Source: Clavulina sp. PMI_390
Taxonomy: Eukaryota; Basidiomycota; Agaricomycetes; Cantharellales; Hydnaceae
Assembly: GCA_015039315.1 (NCBI GenBank)
Contig: WIDE01000018.1
Span: forward strand, 45,788-109,787
DNA: 64,000 nt
Reading direction: 5' to 3'
Program-made: the position numbers and the translations under genes
Shown: positions 22,586 through 33,796 of the stretch, piece after piece
Numbering within the stretch: the stretch's first letter is position 1
Layout: each line of letters begins with the position of its first letter
The notes under the pieces: generated by a model
Database searches by the model: none
Seen by the model: only the letters and a program-made list of their open reading frames with translations
Told to the model about the DNA's origin: nothing

Positions 22586-23254
22586 ATGATAATAGTCTGC
22601 ATCCCGATCATTTGCAAGTTTCCCCCGCATTTTCATTATGTTCGATCGTTAGAAGTTCCGACCAAATTTGAATCCAGTTGGCTGCTCGACCAAGCTCTCA
22701 GCCGAGTCCAGTGGCCAGCAACGGGTGAGCAAGTCTGGTTAATCTGTTATCTCTCACTGAACGACGACGACGATACCTCCCGATCCCTATGACGTCAATC
22801 GTTTCTGGGAGCTCCAGGTATGCCCTCGATGTCATAACGGTACGTCGTGCGAGCCTGATCAAGTATTACAAGATGAAACTATTCACGCTAGTCGCATAGT
22901 CTCTGTGGTTCCAGCAAAAGCAAGAACGTGGTTCGAGCTGTGAGTAACAGTCGCGCCCCGTTTATAGTTAGCACGGCAGCCCTGCCACCACAAAGCGCGA
23001 TTGCGCGGAATCAGCGTTGCGCGTTGCGCAAGAGCTATCTATAAGCGCAAGCGTTGGTGGACTTATCTCATAACTCAATATTTTCGCTTCTTAGGTGTTG
23101 GGTGCCACTCATCCCTTTCCCAGCCAGCCATGTTTGGATTTGTGGTATTTGCCATTGGGAGATCAAGCAAGGTCAAGGGTTCGAGCCTGCGATCCCGGGG
23201 TTTGATCCAATTACCCCATCGCATCCGAGTGGTAGGCGAGCGAAGCATAATTAG
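22586..23254 (+). CDS. Small zinc-ribbon protein, copy B
   Basis: Tandem paralogue of the gene ending 390 bp upstream. Core exons encode VCPRCHN (from 22818), VSVVPAKARTWFEL, and CWVPLIPFPASHVWICGICH, then WEIKQGQGFEPAIPG, ending at 23254 with a short basic tail. CPRC and CGIC supply the four zinc ligands. The 5' exon MIIVCIPIICKF (22586) resembles the family's usual hydrophobic start. Its aligned donor is GCAAGT at 22614, where copy A has GTAAGT, which suggests a GC-AG intron. The phase of that junction does not fit cleanly, so the N-terminus is uncertain. The Gly/Pro/Tyr tail of copy A is missing here. Confidence 0.6.
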
Positions 23255-24361
23255 TTTCTCCTGGCGTTGGCGAACGCTTGGGCCGAACAAGCTTCTGATG
23301 GTATCTCTGATGATGGGATTTGGAAATAGTTTACGTGAGAATGGACTAATTCTTGTAGTCGCAGAAGGCGCGGGAAGCCAAAATAGTCGGGATTCGGGCA
23401 TTACGCGCTGTGCTTTAAAATGGTATCATTACGCTTGGGGACTCGTTAATCCGGGGGCGGAGTCCCCATGAGGTAGCATATAAAAAAGCCACACTTGTCT
23501 ACGGAATAAGTGAGTCCGAACGTGGGTAGTGAAGATCTGTCGGAGGGACCTCATGCAATATTCCATAGAACATAAGCAACATCCATCGTTTCCTTCTGAA
23601 GACGTAGAGATGACCTTGGAGCCTCAGTTCATACCCACGCAACGAATAGCTAGATGTTTTCACAACGTGTCATACTTTCTGGGGTAACATCCATACTATG
23701 CTTCAGGCGGTGTAGCGCACAAGCGTCTCAGGCCGTGGAATGGATGCTAAAGAGTCGATTCATATGGTGACGATTCATGATGTAGGGATCTAGCGATCGA
23801 TCTAATAGGCCAAGTGGCGAGCTCATACGCAAAGATCTCTACGGTGTTCGTAGCACATAGACGAAGCCACGTCCCGTGTTTATTCTCGTTGGGGAGGGGC
23901 GAGCAATGAACTAAGTAAGAAACACGCTTCGGGTATTGGAGATAGTTAAAGAAGCAGCATAGTTGGGTCGCGAGCACCAGATTGGCTCAAAACGCAATAG
24001 CTCGGTCTCTGACTCTCATAACCGAGATCATATAACAGCCTCAGATGGCGAGAGAGTATTATAAATAGGCCATATATCGTTCAAGAATTTCGAGGTTTGT
24101 TCTGGTGAAGCTTGGCGCCATAACCAATCGTGCACGACGGCCACGACGAACCCAGCCAGAGTGTTTATCCCTATTGAGGAACATATTTTATCACGGAAGT
24201 TTGCGTTATCGCGGTTTGTCAGAGTATCAACACCATGGGCGTCAAAAGTTGAGTGGACGAAGTCAGAGAGGTAAAACAGATTCGCGTGACCGGGGATCGT
24301 GACACCGTATAAACCCCCCAAATCAACACAGCCAACTCCGTACCGCCCTAGCGCGTTCTCC
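23255..24361. other. Intergenic region upstream of the alpha-arrestin gene
   Basis: No gene supported. A 144-residue minus-strand ORF (24028-24462) overlaps the arrestin start in antisense and has no recognisable features. Confidence 0.4.
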
Positions 24362-26736
24362 ATGGCCGAAGCTGCGCCCCCTACGTATGGGGACGAAGAA
24401 CTAGGGACTTCAGACCAGCCATCCAACCTCCAGATCTTGATTACTCCCTGCGCTGGAGCCACCAGCTTTCAGAACGGTTATCTGGGCACTGGCGACCACT
24501 GTGCGCTTGAAGGGGAAGTCCAGGTCAAGGGTATCACAGATTTTGATCTAGAAACGATGTGAGAGTGCTCTCCCATAACCACTTTCCCTCGATGGGATAT
24601 GCTGATTCATCTGCTCTGCTGGGAAGCTCGATCACATTTACTTCGGTCGAAAGTGCTACAGGCGAAACCGTAGAACTAGCGCGATCGACTGTCACCCTTT
24701 ATTCGGCGCCAAGCGAGTCAACATCTTCCCAGTCTAGCCCATCCCCACCATCAGTGCTTCCCTTCTCCATTCCCCTAACAAATGACATCCCTGAGGGTGT
24801 AACAACCCCAACCTCCTCTATCACCCACACTTTAACAGCCACACTTACACCTCGGTCAACCAGCCCATCAAGCCCGATCACCAAATCTACGCCAGTCCAT
24901 ATCACCCGATATACGGCATACCTGGGTCCGTCCCCATCCCATGGGGTTGGCCTGTCGTCAGGGACTACGCCGATGACACACTCCGATCTACTTCCATTGG
25001 ATCCATTAGTGATGAGTGTTGAGTCACCAACTCATGCCACTATCCAAATACCACGCCCTGTGTTTCGAGTCGGAGAGCCGATCCCCGTTTATGTCACGAT
25101 CCCACCTCCAGATCGGGCTGCCATGAGTAATCTTGGCTTGCGCTTGCGCAACGTCAAGGCTGACCTTGTGAGAAAAGTTCATGTACGACCAACCTCTGTG
25201 GTCGTGGGCTCGCCTTCATCCTCTGCCCCTCTCCCCGCTGAAGAAACCAGCACCGCCAGTGGCTCTCAAGTGGCTTCGACAAGCTCTGCTTATCCTCCCG
25301 AAAAGGTGCCTATGGCCGCGAGCTCATCTTCTTCAATTGAAGACGGTGATCACATCTCTGTTGTGAGACGATCCGGAGCCGCATGTCGGTTTCACTCATC
25401 CCGTCCGATCCGACTGCGCTTAGTCCTCCATGACAATGAATCCAACGATTCAGGCTTGATCACACAGAGCACCTTGCTGCATCAGATATCGTTTAGGGTA
25501 GAGGTATCCATATCTTATACCTCCTCTGCCCAAGGATACGGCCATCTGTCTTCTTCGTCAGTGACGATTCCTGTCGCGTTTTTACCATCGATGGCTCCCG
25601 CGCCAGAAGGAGATTTCAGCCAGGATATCGACACTGCTTACCATAAGAAGCACGATCCTCCACCAACACGGACATCTCGCCGGGAAGAACCTGATGAAAG
25701 TGGTGAACTACCGTCATTCGACGACCTGCCGAGTTTACCCGGCCCGAGTACTTCCAACACGTTGGCGGCCTCATCTTCGGCGGGTCAAGGGAGTAGGTCT
25801 GCTCGCCTGTCTACGTCGTCTCATCATGGAGCGTTCATAGCAGGGCCATCATCTCCCTCCATATTTCCCCCTCCTTCCTTTTCCGATGCCTCTACATCGT
25901 ATGCTCATGCGCCGCCCTCTTTTGAGGACACCCAAGCTGGGAGTTCCAGTATGGTGGGACCTCATCGTATATCATTCCCGCCTGCATTTGAAGCTGATCA
26001 TGAAGGACACCTCCCCTCGTTCATCGAGTCTGAAAGTGAAGTGCAAGCACAGGCGCGCGCCTTAGCATCTCGTTCAAACGAGACGTTAAATGCCTCGGCC
26101 CATCCTCGCTTGGGTTCGAGATCTGGCTTTGGCTACTGGGCATATGATACGCAAACACGCCACCAAATGCTCCATTTTGTCGGTGAAGGGAGCACGTTCG
26201 GATTTACCCCTACCGAAGAATACGATGGTATTGCATCGTCAATGATGGATATGCAAATCGACGATTCAACTGCGACCAATGAGCCTGCCGGTCCCCCAGG
26301 TCTAAATGGAGATATGGATACCAGTACAGGTATACCACCACCACCAGGAATCGAGGAGTCCCTCGCGGCAGCTGTGACAGCTGCGTTTAGCTCTGGAGAC
26401 AGAGTGCGAGCGAATAATGCTATGCTTCCACCGCCTCCTCCTGCTCTGGATGACCCCTCTGACCCCCCACCGTCAATTGATGCAGGAGTAGACACGCTTT
26501 CGCAGGCTCAGCAGAGCCGTATGGAACGAGCGATGGACGAGGCGGCTGCAGCGAGAGCTCAGGATATCCCGCTCGTCGCTGTGCCTCCCGCAGACGGAGC
26601 TGGCTCGGGACCCAACGGGGCTCCTCCGTCGATTACCCAGAGAGCAGAGGAATCACAGCCACCTCCGTATGTGGGAGAGCCTCGGGCAGCGAATGTTGGT
26701 ACCTCCGCTGCTGGACCACCACCGTACGCGGGTTGA
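24362..26736 (+). CDS. Alpha-arrestin (ART-type ubiquitin-ligase adaptor) with PY motifs
   Basis: Two exons (24362-24558, 24627-26736) give 768 aa. The 68-nt intron is needed to join GITDFDLET to SITFTSVESATG, a typical arrestin N-domain beta-strand pair. The N-terminus has LQILITPCAG, YLGTGDHCALEGEVQVKG and LARSTVTLYSAP. A second beta-rich region (RPVFRVGEPIPVYVTIPPP, SGAACRFHSSRPIRLRL) is the C-domain. PPxY motifs sit at both ends: PPTY near residue 6, and PPPY twice in the last 30 residues. In yeast, ARTs use such motifs to recruit the WW domains of the Rsp5/Nedd4 ligase and direct endocytosis of plasma-membrane transporters. The long Ser-rich middle (about residues 400-650) is disordered. 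An upstream in-frame ATG at 24299 is possible. Confidence 0.8.
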
Positions 26737-27118
26737 TGGCCTTCCTCCGTGGTGCTTAGTGCTATGGCTGGTTCTAGCATTTCCAGGATTCCATGGCCAT
26801 GCCACTCACTCGCCATCGCTCCTCCCGAGATGTTGTACCTGATTCAGCTATCCGCGGCGTCCGCGGATGTTGGTTCGTCGCTATGTCACACGCAATCGTT
26901 AAATGGACAATAAGTTGAATAATGTGCAGATGTGGCAATATTAATGATGTGACTACGTATACTAGACGAGTACTAATGTATATAGTCCAAGATTAACGAG
27001 AGAAAATAGGGTTTTCGATAACTTTACACGTGTAGATCCCCGGCACTCATCGAGCCACAAACGGCCGCGGCACCATTGAAGCTATCACCTTATTCCAAAC
27101 CCCTTCGGGTGGGAATAA
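26737..27118. other. Convergent 3' flanks
   Basis: AT-rich around 26890-27030, with no ORF of note. It holds the 3' ends of the arrestin and F-box transcripts. Confidence 0.5.
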
Positions 27119-28672
27119 CTAGTCGTCGGCTTCGTCTCCTGAAGATGAATCGGAATCGAAGCCGCCTGGCCCAGCCTCATTACCATCGCCAGCCCCTTGA
27201 TCTTCATCACTATCACCATCGTCGTCGTCCTCATCATCATCATCACCCTCCTCACCAAAGTTGATAGCGGACACATCTGATTCGTCGTCATCAACGTCCG
27301 ACTCGTCACCATGACCAACATGGGGATGAGCCCAGTAGCGCTCATATTCGGCAGCAATAAACTCTGGGCTTTCATTGAGCTCCACAATTGAGACTGTGCG
27401 GCCAGAGTGTGGCTCGACAGCTTCCAGCCTCACGCCCCGCGACTGCCAAATCCTGCTCCAATATGCCCAGAAGATCTGTCGTGTTCGATCCTTGAAGAAT
27501 TCGGAAGCAGGATGGCTGTCAAGTTCGATCCATCTTTCCTGGGAAGGATGGAACATCACGCGAATGAGCCGAAGATTGGGGAATGTAACTGGATTGCTGA
27601 GGGGATTGAATTGGTCACTGATCGCCCTAGCCTGTGCGCGCCGATTATCGTCTGAAACGTCATGCGTAATGATCCCCACGCGGACACAAGTTGGGATGGG
27701 GGAGGGAAAAAGGAGGACAGGGAGACGGCCGATCACAACCTCGAAGGTCATCTCGGATATATTAGGGAACAATTCGTGAAAATTGTTGCATACGCGAGAC
27801 CCTGTATATGTGACCGAAGTGACGGAAGGGGGAGGGCCAATGCTGCTACCGTCCTTGCAGAAGGGGGGGAGGGCAGTGGGGAAAATGGAGCTGGGCCATG
27901 ACGACGTATGCCCGAGGCCACGCACAGCGCGAAGGGCCGGGAGCACCCATGTATGTGCTATATCACTGAGCGCGGCGGCATCACAGTCTCGAACGATTGT
28001 GATAGTATGGAGTTTTGGGAAAAACAGCATGCGCTCGTTCGGTTGTATGCCTGATGTCCTTCGCGGCAGGGAGGTTTCTAGCGTGCGGAGGTTGCCACAC
28101 ACTGAGAGAAGAAACTCGTAGAGGGATGCTGCTACTACCCCTGGGTTTGTGTGGACGGTGACCGAAGCAAGGTGACAAGTCGTCGGTGTGAGGGCATGAA
28201 ACCCTGCGGTACCAGCAGGCCTGCCAAAGATATGGGCACAGCGAAAGCCGTAGACCTTGAGCTTAGGGGTCCGCCTGAGGAGCCGACTAACGAGCTCATT
28301 CGTTTCTGGTACCGAGGTGTGGACGTGCACGCTAACTCCGATGAACAAGGCGCGCACGTATTTACCCTGGTTTCTGGGGCTGTTCTCAAGCGTGCGCAGG
28401 AGGAGCTGCTCCTGCTTGAGGTCCCTGATGACGATTTGTTCGTATATGATGGGAGTGACGAGATTGCACCATGAGCGGTTGATGTGGGCGAACGGGAGTT
28501 TGGCACTGGGGTGCTCTGCCAGCATTCGCCAGTGGGTTTCGAGATCGAGAGCGCCGTCGAGCTCAGACAAAAAGCCAGATTCGACGGCCCGGTAGTTTAT
28601 GACCTGCGTCACGAAACGGAGGATCATGAGCCATATCTCGGCTGGAAGGTCTTTGCGCTTTTCAATTGACAT
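27119..28672 (-). CDS. F-box protein with long acidic C-terminus
   Basis: A single-exon gene of 517 aa from the first ATG (MSIEKRKDLPAEIWLMILRF). An upstream TTG-initiated extension is not needed. DLPAEIWLMILRFVTQ is the F-box, followed by the helix INRSWCNLVTPIIYEQIVIR that fungal F-box proteins often carry. The middle has LRR-like segments (LRTLETSLP, LHTITIVRD, FPNLRLIRVMF). The last 60 residues are almost all Asp/Glu/Gly/Ser. It is probably an SCF substrate adaptor; the target is unknown. The acidic tail could bind basic chromatin proteins (inference). Confidence 0.75.
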   Translation of the reverse strand: MSIEKRKDLPAEIWLMILRFVTQVINYRAVESGFLSELDGALDLETHWRMLAEHPSAKLPFAHINRSWCNLVTPIIYEQIVIRDLKQEQLLLRTLENSPRNQGKYVRALFIGVSVHVHTSVPETNELVSRLLRRTPKLKVYGFRCAHIFGRPAGTAGFHALTPTTCHLASVTVHTNPGVVAASLYEFLLSVCGNLRTLETSLPRRTSGIQPNERMLFFPKLHTITIVRDCDAAALSDIAHTWVLPALRAVRGLGHTSSWPSSIFPTALPPFCKDGSSIGPPPSVTSVTYTGSRVCNNFHELFPNISEMTFEVVIGRLPVLLFPSPIPTCVRVGIITHDVSDDNRRAQARAISDQFNPLSNPVTFPNLRLIRVMFHPSQERWIELDSHPASEFFKDRTRQIFWAYWSRIWQSRGVRLEAVEPHSGRTVSIVELNESPEFIAAEYERYWAHPHVGHGDESDVDDDESDVSAINFGEEGDDDDEDDDDGDSDEDQGAGDGNEAGPGGFDSDSSSGDEADD

Positions 28673-28947
28673 GGAAGAGGGGGAGGGGCTTGACAGAGAA
28701 CAGCGAGCAGAGAGCCTAAAATGACAGCGCAAAAACAGATGGGAGGTGGTGGTGGGCTAGGAAAAGCTCAGCTGGGCGTTAGGGGAAAGCCCGAAAAGGG
28801 CGCATCGCTCGGGGAGATTATGGGAGCGTCTTCCGGAGATGACATGGTGGATGTTGATACCGAGAGCGCGCGGTCACGGCCAACTTGTCACGCCAACCAA
28901 TGCAATGGGAGATGAGAGAGAATTCATACTCTTTAAACCGAACCATA

Positions 28948-31140
28948 ATGAGCCTCGCCGCCAGGGCATTTGTCCTGGCCTGTGTCTGCCTGCAGGCTGT
29001 CGTCCTTGCCTATGCTCAGCTGCCGCTCACGCCACACCATGATCCTGGTATCGGCTCGAGTCCGAGTGCCACGGGCTCCGAGTCGGAAGTACTCCCACCT
29101 CATAGTTCCCACCTTTACAACATCCAATCACAGTCATCGGGCGAGTTTACTACGCTCCAGCATTCCTCTTTCCCTCACCACCAGCTCAGAATCAAGCATG
29201 TAAACGACTTTTGTGACCCAACAGTGAATGTGTTCTCAGGCTACCTAGACTTTATTTCTGCTGGATCAAAGGTGCATGCAGACGGACATTAAGGTCTTCT
29301 GGATCTGATACCTTATCATTGTGATCTGCAGCATCTCTTCTTTTGGTTCTTTGAGAGCAGGTCAGACCCTCAGACGGATGATGTAATTATGTGGATCAAT
29401 GGGGGTCAGTGTTCTAGCCGCTCAGCGAATCAGCGCCCCCCTTCAATGGAAAGAATTCTCCAGGTCCCGGGGCAGCCTCTGGACTGGGCGCCTTTATGGA
29501 ATTAGGTCCATGCTCTATTGAGCTTGAAAGCACCGGCGCCAATCGAACGCGCTGGAACCCTCATAGTTGGAATACCAACGCAAATGTTTTCTTCTTGGAT
29601 CAACCGTATGTTCATTCAAATCATAGGCTCAAAGTTTTCGCCCTTGTCCTTCCCAAATTGACCCGAATTGTATGCAGCGTTGGGGTGGGCTTCTCCTACG
29701 CCGACAATGGGGTCCATGTGTACGATACTCCTGAAGCTGCGCGAGACGTCGAGGTATTCGTAAATCTATTCTTCGAGGTTTTTGAGGAATTCAAGGCCCG
29801 TCCTTTCCATCTTGCGGGAGAGTCGCATGGTGTGAGTACCGACGTCTCTACACACTTGGACCAAACTTAACCGCTCGTTAACCTAGGGCCGCTATGTGCC
29901 GCTCTTTGCGAGCGAGATCTATGATGGGCGCACGAAAGCCATCAAAGAAGGACGCACTCCCGTAAACCTGCAGTCGATCATGATCGGAAACGGCTTTACC
30001 AATCCTGTCGAGTAAGTTCCGAGTTTGACGCAAATCCCGCGAAGAAATTCAACAATTTTTATTCCTCCAGTATCAATCCGACTGCGTATGACATCGCATG
30101 CACCCCGGCGTCTGGGTATGCGCCAGTCGTCGACATTGAAACGTGTGTTCAGATGCGCCATGCGGTGAGTTGACATCCCGCATGCTCGTCACCTGTGGAG
30201 ACTGAAAAATGCCCTTTCAGTTGGATTATTTCCAGCCGCTGTTACAGAGTAGCTGTGTGGACACGCTCGATGTTATCGAATGCACTGCCGCTACAAATCT
30301 CGTCTTGAACGCCGTCATAGGACCTCTGCAACCCCTCAACTTGAACCCTTATGACATTCGAAAGGTGACAGCCACAACGCATACTACCGCGGCAATTTCA
30401 TTCCTTGTCTGACTCTGAGTTCCAACCCACAGGAATGTGCTACCGATTTTCCACTCTGTTTCAAGGAATTCTCAGCCGTAGGCACAGCGATCAAAGTTCC
30501 CTCGGATGCTTTCTGAATCCCTCACCTCCGCGGATATCTAGATTGAGGACTGGTTAAATCTGAACGGCACCCGTAGGCAATTGGGCGTGCCCGATTTTCT
30601 TCCACCATATGCTGCTATGAGTCGGAGTGTCAATGACGACTTCCGCACATGCAACGATGAACTGTTCCGTTCTGATCTCCACGTTGCCCAGCTCTTAGAG
30701 CGAGGTATGGTCGTGCTCTGCAAATCGCAGCAAAAATCCCTATATTCATCGGATACGTTGTAGGGGTGCGCGCATTGATATACGTCGGAGTGACGGACAC
30801 AATTTGGTGCGCGTAACTTCCTTCTCCGGTACGACCGCATCGCATCATTCAAACGCTGATGCGATTGGCCATTCGAATCTCCAGCTCGTGGATCGGGAAC
30901 AATCAGACTTTTTCTAACCTTGAGTGGTCCGGCCAGGCCGCTTTTTTGGCTGCTCCTACTCGGCTATGGCACGCTCCCACCGCCGCTGATCCAGCCCCAG
31001 ATGCAGTTGCAGGGACTATCAGGTCTGCAAATGGCCTGACGTTCATGACGATCAATGAAGCCGGGCATATGGTACCCTTCGACCAGCCAGTCGCAGCGCT
31101 CAACATGCTGCAGGCGTGGATAAAGAAGAAGCTCGCTTAA
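28948..31140 (+). CDS. Serine carboxypeptidase (S10), tandem copy 1
   Basis: About ten exons, each boundary matching copies 2 and 3. A signal peptide ([20 protein letters not shown]) leads into the mature domain: [30 protein letters not shown]. The nucleophile Ser is in GESHG joined to GRYVP across an intron. The catalytic Asp is expected in YVGVTD, where many relatives have GDxD. The His is in [13 protein letters not shown]10 enzymes remove C-terminal residues from peptides in the vacuole or outside the cell; this one is probably secreted or vacuolar. Oddity: the oxyanion-loop sequence reads GGPGAAS instead of GGPGxSS, and the residue after the nucleophile is His rather than Tyr/Phe. The last intron falls within TIC/SWIGNN. 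It may be active, but these changes are worth testing. Confidence 0.85.
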
Positions 31141-31397
31141 CGGGGATCCTTCAGGGTTGAGGACGGGCTGTAGTTCTTGTAATAGATTTATCAGCGCATA
31201 CGGTGCCAATCGCTAACGAAGTCACCGAGAAGGGCGCACGCTTCCCAGGAAAGTCCAACCTTGTCAGCGAGATTACGATAAACATGACATGTTGACACCG
31301 AGGAAGAAGTAATCTCCCACTGCGGCCAGTCGCAGTCATTCTGCCCCTCATCTTGCGCTCGCGAGCTTGAGTCTAGGATATTAATGTTCTGCGCGTG

Positions 31398-33557
31398 ATG
31401 CTTGCGATCCGTAATCTCCTTGTGGTCTTTGCGTGCTTTCACGCTACCTTGAGCCACCGTCAACCGATTGACGATTGGGAACAATCAGTGGCAGCTCCTC
31501 CACTTGACAGCTCGGCCTCAAACCCGCTCTCTTCTCAGCCGCTTCGTCTCGAAGCTATCCCGTCGGCATCTCCGGGCGAATTTACTACGCTTCAGCATGC
31601 ATCATTCCCACATCACAAGCTGAGAATCAAGCGCCTAGACGATTTCTGTGACCCAACAGTGAATGCATACGCTGGCTACCTCGACATCATTTCTGCGGGG
31701 TCAAAGGTGCTTCGCTATGCGTGTGTCTCGCCGAAGAATCTGGGCTCACTATGTATCTTGTAGCATCTATTCTTCTGGTTCTTTGAGAGCAGGTCGAACC
31801 CTGCGACAGACGATGTCGTCATGTGGATCAATGGTGGTCAGTATGAACTTGATATGGTATCAAACGGCTTCAGATGCTGACTTTATCACCTTCCAGGACC
31901 AGGGGGGTCGTCTGGGCTGGGTGCGTTCATGGAATTGGGGCCGTGCTCGATCGATATCGAGGGCACTGGCAGCAATAGGACACGATGGAACCCTCATGGC
32001 TGGAATGCTAATGCCAACATATTCTTCTTGGATCAGCCGTATGAAATAATGTAATCAACTTCTGCTGAATGCTTCTGATATTTTACTCCCTGATGTAGGG
32101 TAGGTGTTGGTTTCTCCTATTCGGATCACGACGTCCACGTTCGCGACACCCCCCAAGCTGCTCGGGATGTCGAAGTTTTCGTGAACCTATTCTTCGAGGT
32201 CTTCGAGGAGTTCAAGGGACGTCCGTTCCATCTTGCAGGGGAGTCATTTGGTGTGAGTCCTCGTTTGTTTCTTATCCAAGTGGTGCAGGCCTTATACAAC
32301 TTACCAAAGGGACGTTATGTGCCTCTGTTCGCTAGCGAAATATACGATGGGAAGAAGAGAGCGGCCAAGGAAGGACGTACCCCCATCAACCTGCAGTCCA
32401 TTCTAATTGGCAATGGCGATAGCAATCCGGTCGAGTGAGCATTTTGCCAAATGAGTAACAGCAGACATGAATTGATAGCGAGACGGACTGCATCCTCAGG
32501 ATAATGCGGAGTGCTTATGACATCACCTGTACACCAGCATCAGGCCACTCACCAGTTCTCGGTATCCAGCCTTGCATTCAAATGAAGTCCTCCGTACGTG
32601 TCCTTACCCAGTGCCTCATCGTGATCAAAGCTGAATGATGTGGAGACAGGTAGCCTATTGTCACTCTCTGATGCGACAGAGTTGCTTAGAGATCCTTGAT
32701 CATGTGGCATGCGAGGCTGCTATAGGAGCTTGTGATGCTGCGACAATGGCACCCTTGATCGAGGCGAACCTGAACCCCTACGATGTGCGGAAGGTACGTG
32801 ACATCAATATATCACATCGAGTATTTCACATATTCATCCATGCGATCTAACCTCGACGCATGATATCAGGAATGTATCGCTGAACGACCGCTCTGCTACA
32901 AGGAGTTTGCTGCTGTCAGTGGCTCTTCTTGCGCCTTTCACGGCCGTCACGGACTGTTCTGATTTTTCACATAGATCGAGAGCTGGTTGAACCTTGACGC
33001 GACGCGGGAACAGTTGGGGATCCCTGAATCTGCCCCAAGGTACCAAGGGATCAGTTTTGCCGTGAATGGCGAATTTGGTGCAAGCTATGATGAACACCAT
33101 CGCTCTGACCTCCATATCGCTCAACTTCTTGAACGAGGTAAGGATACTTGGTATGATCATGTCTACTATTGGCTAATCACGTTGTGCTTCAGGGGTTCGG
33201 ACTTTGATCTATGTTGGTGTGGCTGATGCAGTGTGGTATGTACATTTTCCGCTCTGTCCTTCGTAGTACGCCTCACCAAAAGAGATTATCGAATTTTCCA
33301 GCCCGTGGACCGGAAACAACCGCACCTTCTCCAACCTCGAGTGGACAGGCCAGGCTGCCTTCCTTGCCTCGGCTACTCGACCTTGGCGCGCCCCTACTGC
33401 TGATGATCCAGCGCCTGATGCTATAGCGGGGGATATCAAGTCCGCTCATGGCTTGACATTCCTGACGATCAATGAGGCGGGGCACATGGTTCCCTACGAC
33501 CAACCGGCGGCAGCGCTGACTATGCTGCAGGCGTGGCTGAAGCAAGAATTGGTGTAG
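31398..33557 (+). CDS. Serine carboxypeptidase (S10), tandem copy 2
   Basis: Signal peptide [19 protein letters not shown]. The domain follows the same order as copy 1: [40 protein letters not shown] then [33 protein letters not shown], the nucleophile in GESFG/GRYVP, Asp in YVGVAD, and His in [12 protein letters not shown]. The oxyanion motif GGPGGSS is canonical. It is closer to copy 3 than to copy 1 across the propeptide-like N-terminus ([13 protein letters not shown] is shared). The start is the ATG at 31398; the 255-base spacer after copy 1 contains no gene. Role: exopeptidase of the secretory pathway, vacuole or secretome. A trp/cys junction near the last intron (ADAV/C..W) keeps the Cys-Trp pair. 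Confidence 0.85.
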
Positions 33558-33796
33558 GAAACTCCTGGAATCGTTTGAATATGATTTGTTTTACTAGTGT
33601 GCATGTACTGTACCAAAGGCTCAAAGTAGCCTGAATACGACCCAGGACATTCCCGAGACCAAATTGTCAGCGAGATAACGATAAACACGATATGTTGACA
33701 CCGAGGAAGACGTAATTTCGCACTGCGGTCAGTCGCAGTCATTCTACTCTCTGCCTTCTACTCGCAAGTGTAGTCCCAGCTATTGATGCTCAGCGC

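Noticed and set aside
23001..23471. 156-residue plus-strand ORF overlapping zinc-ribbon copy B
   Set aside because: It is an out-of-frame reading across the last intron and exon of copy B, whose own frame carries the conserved Cys residues.
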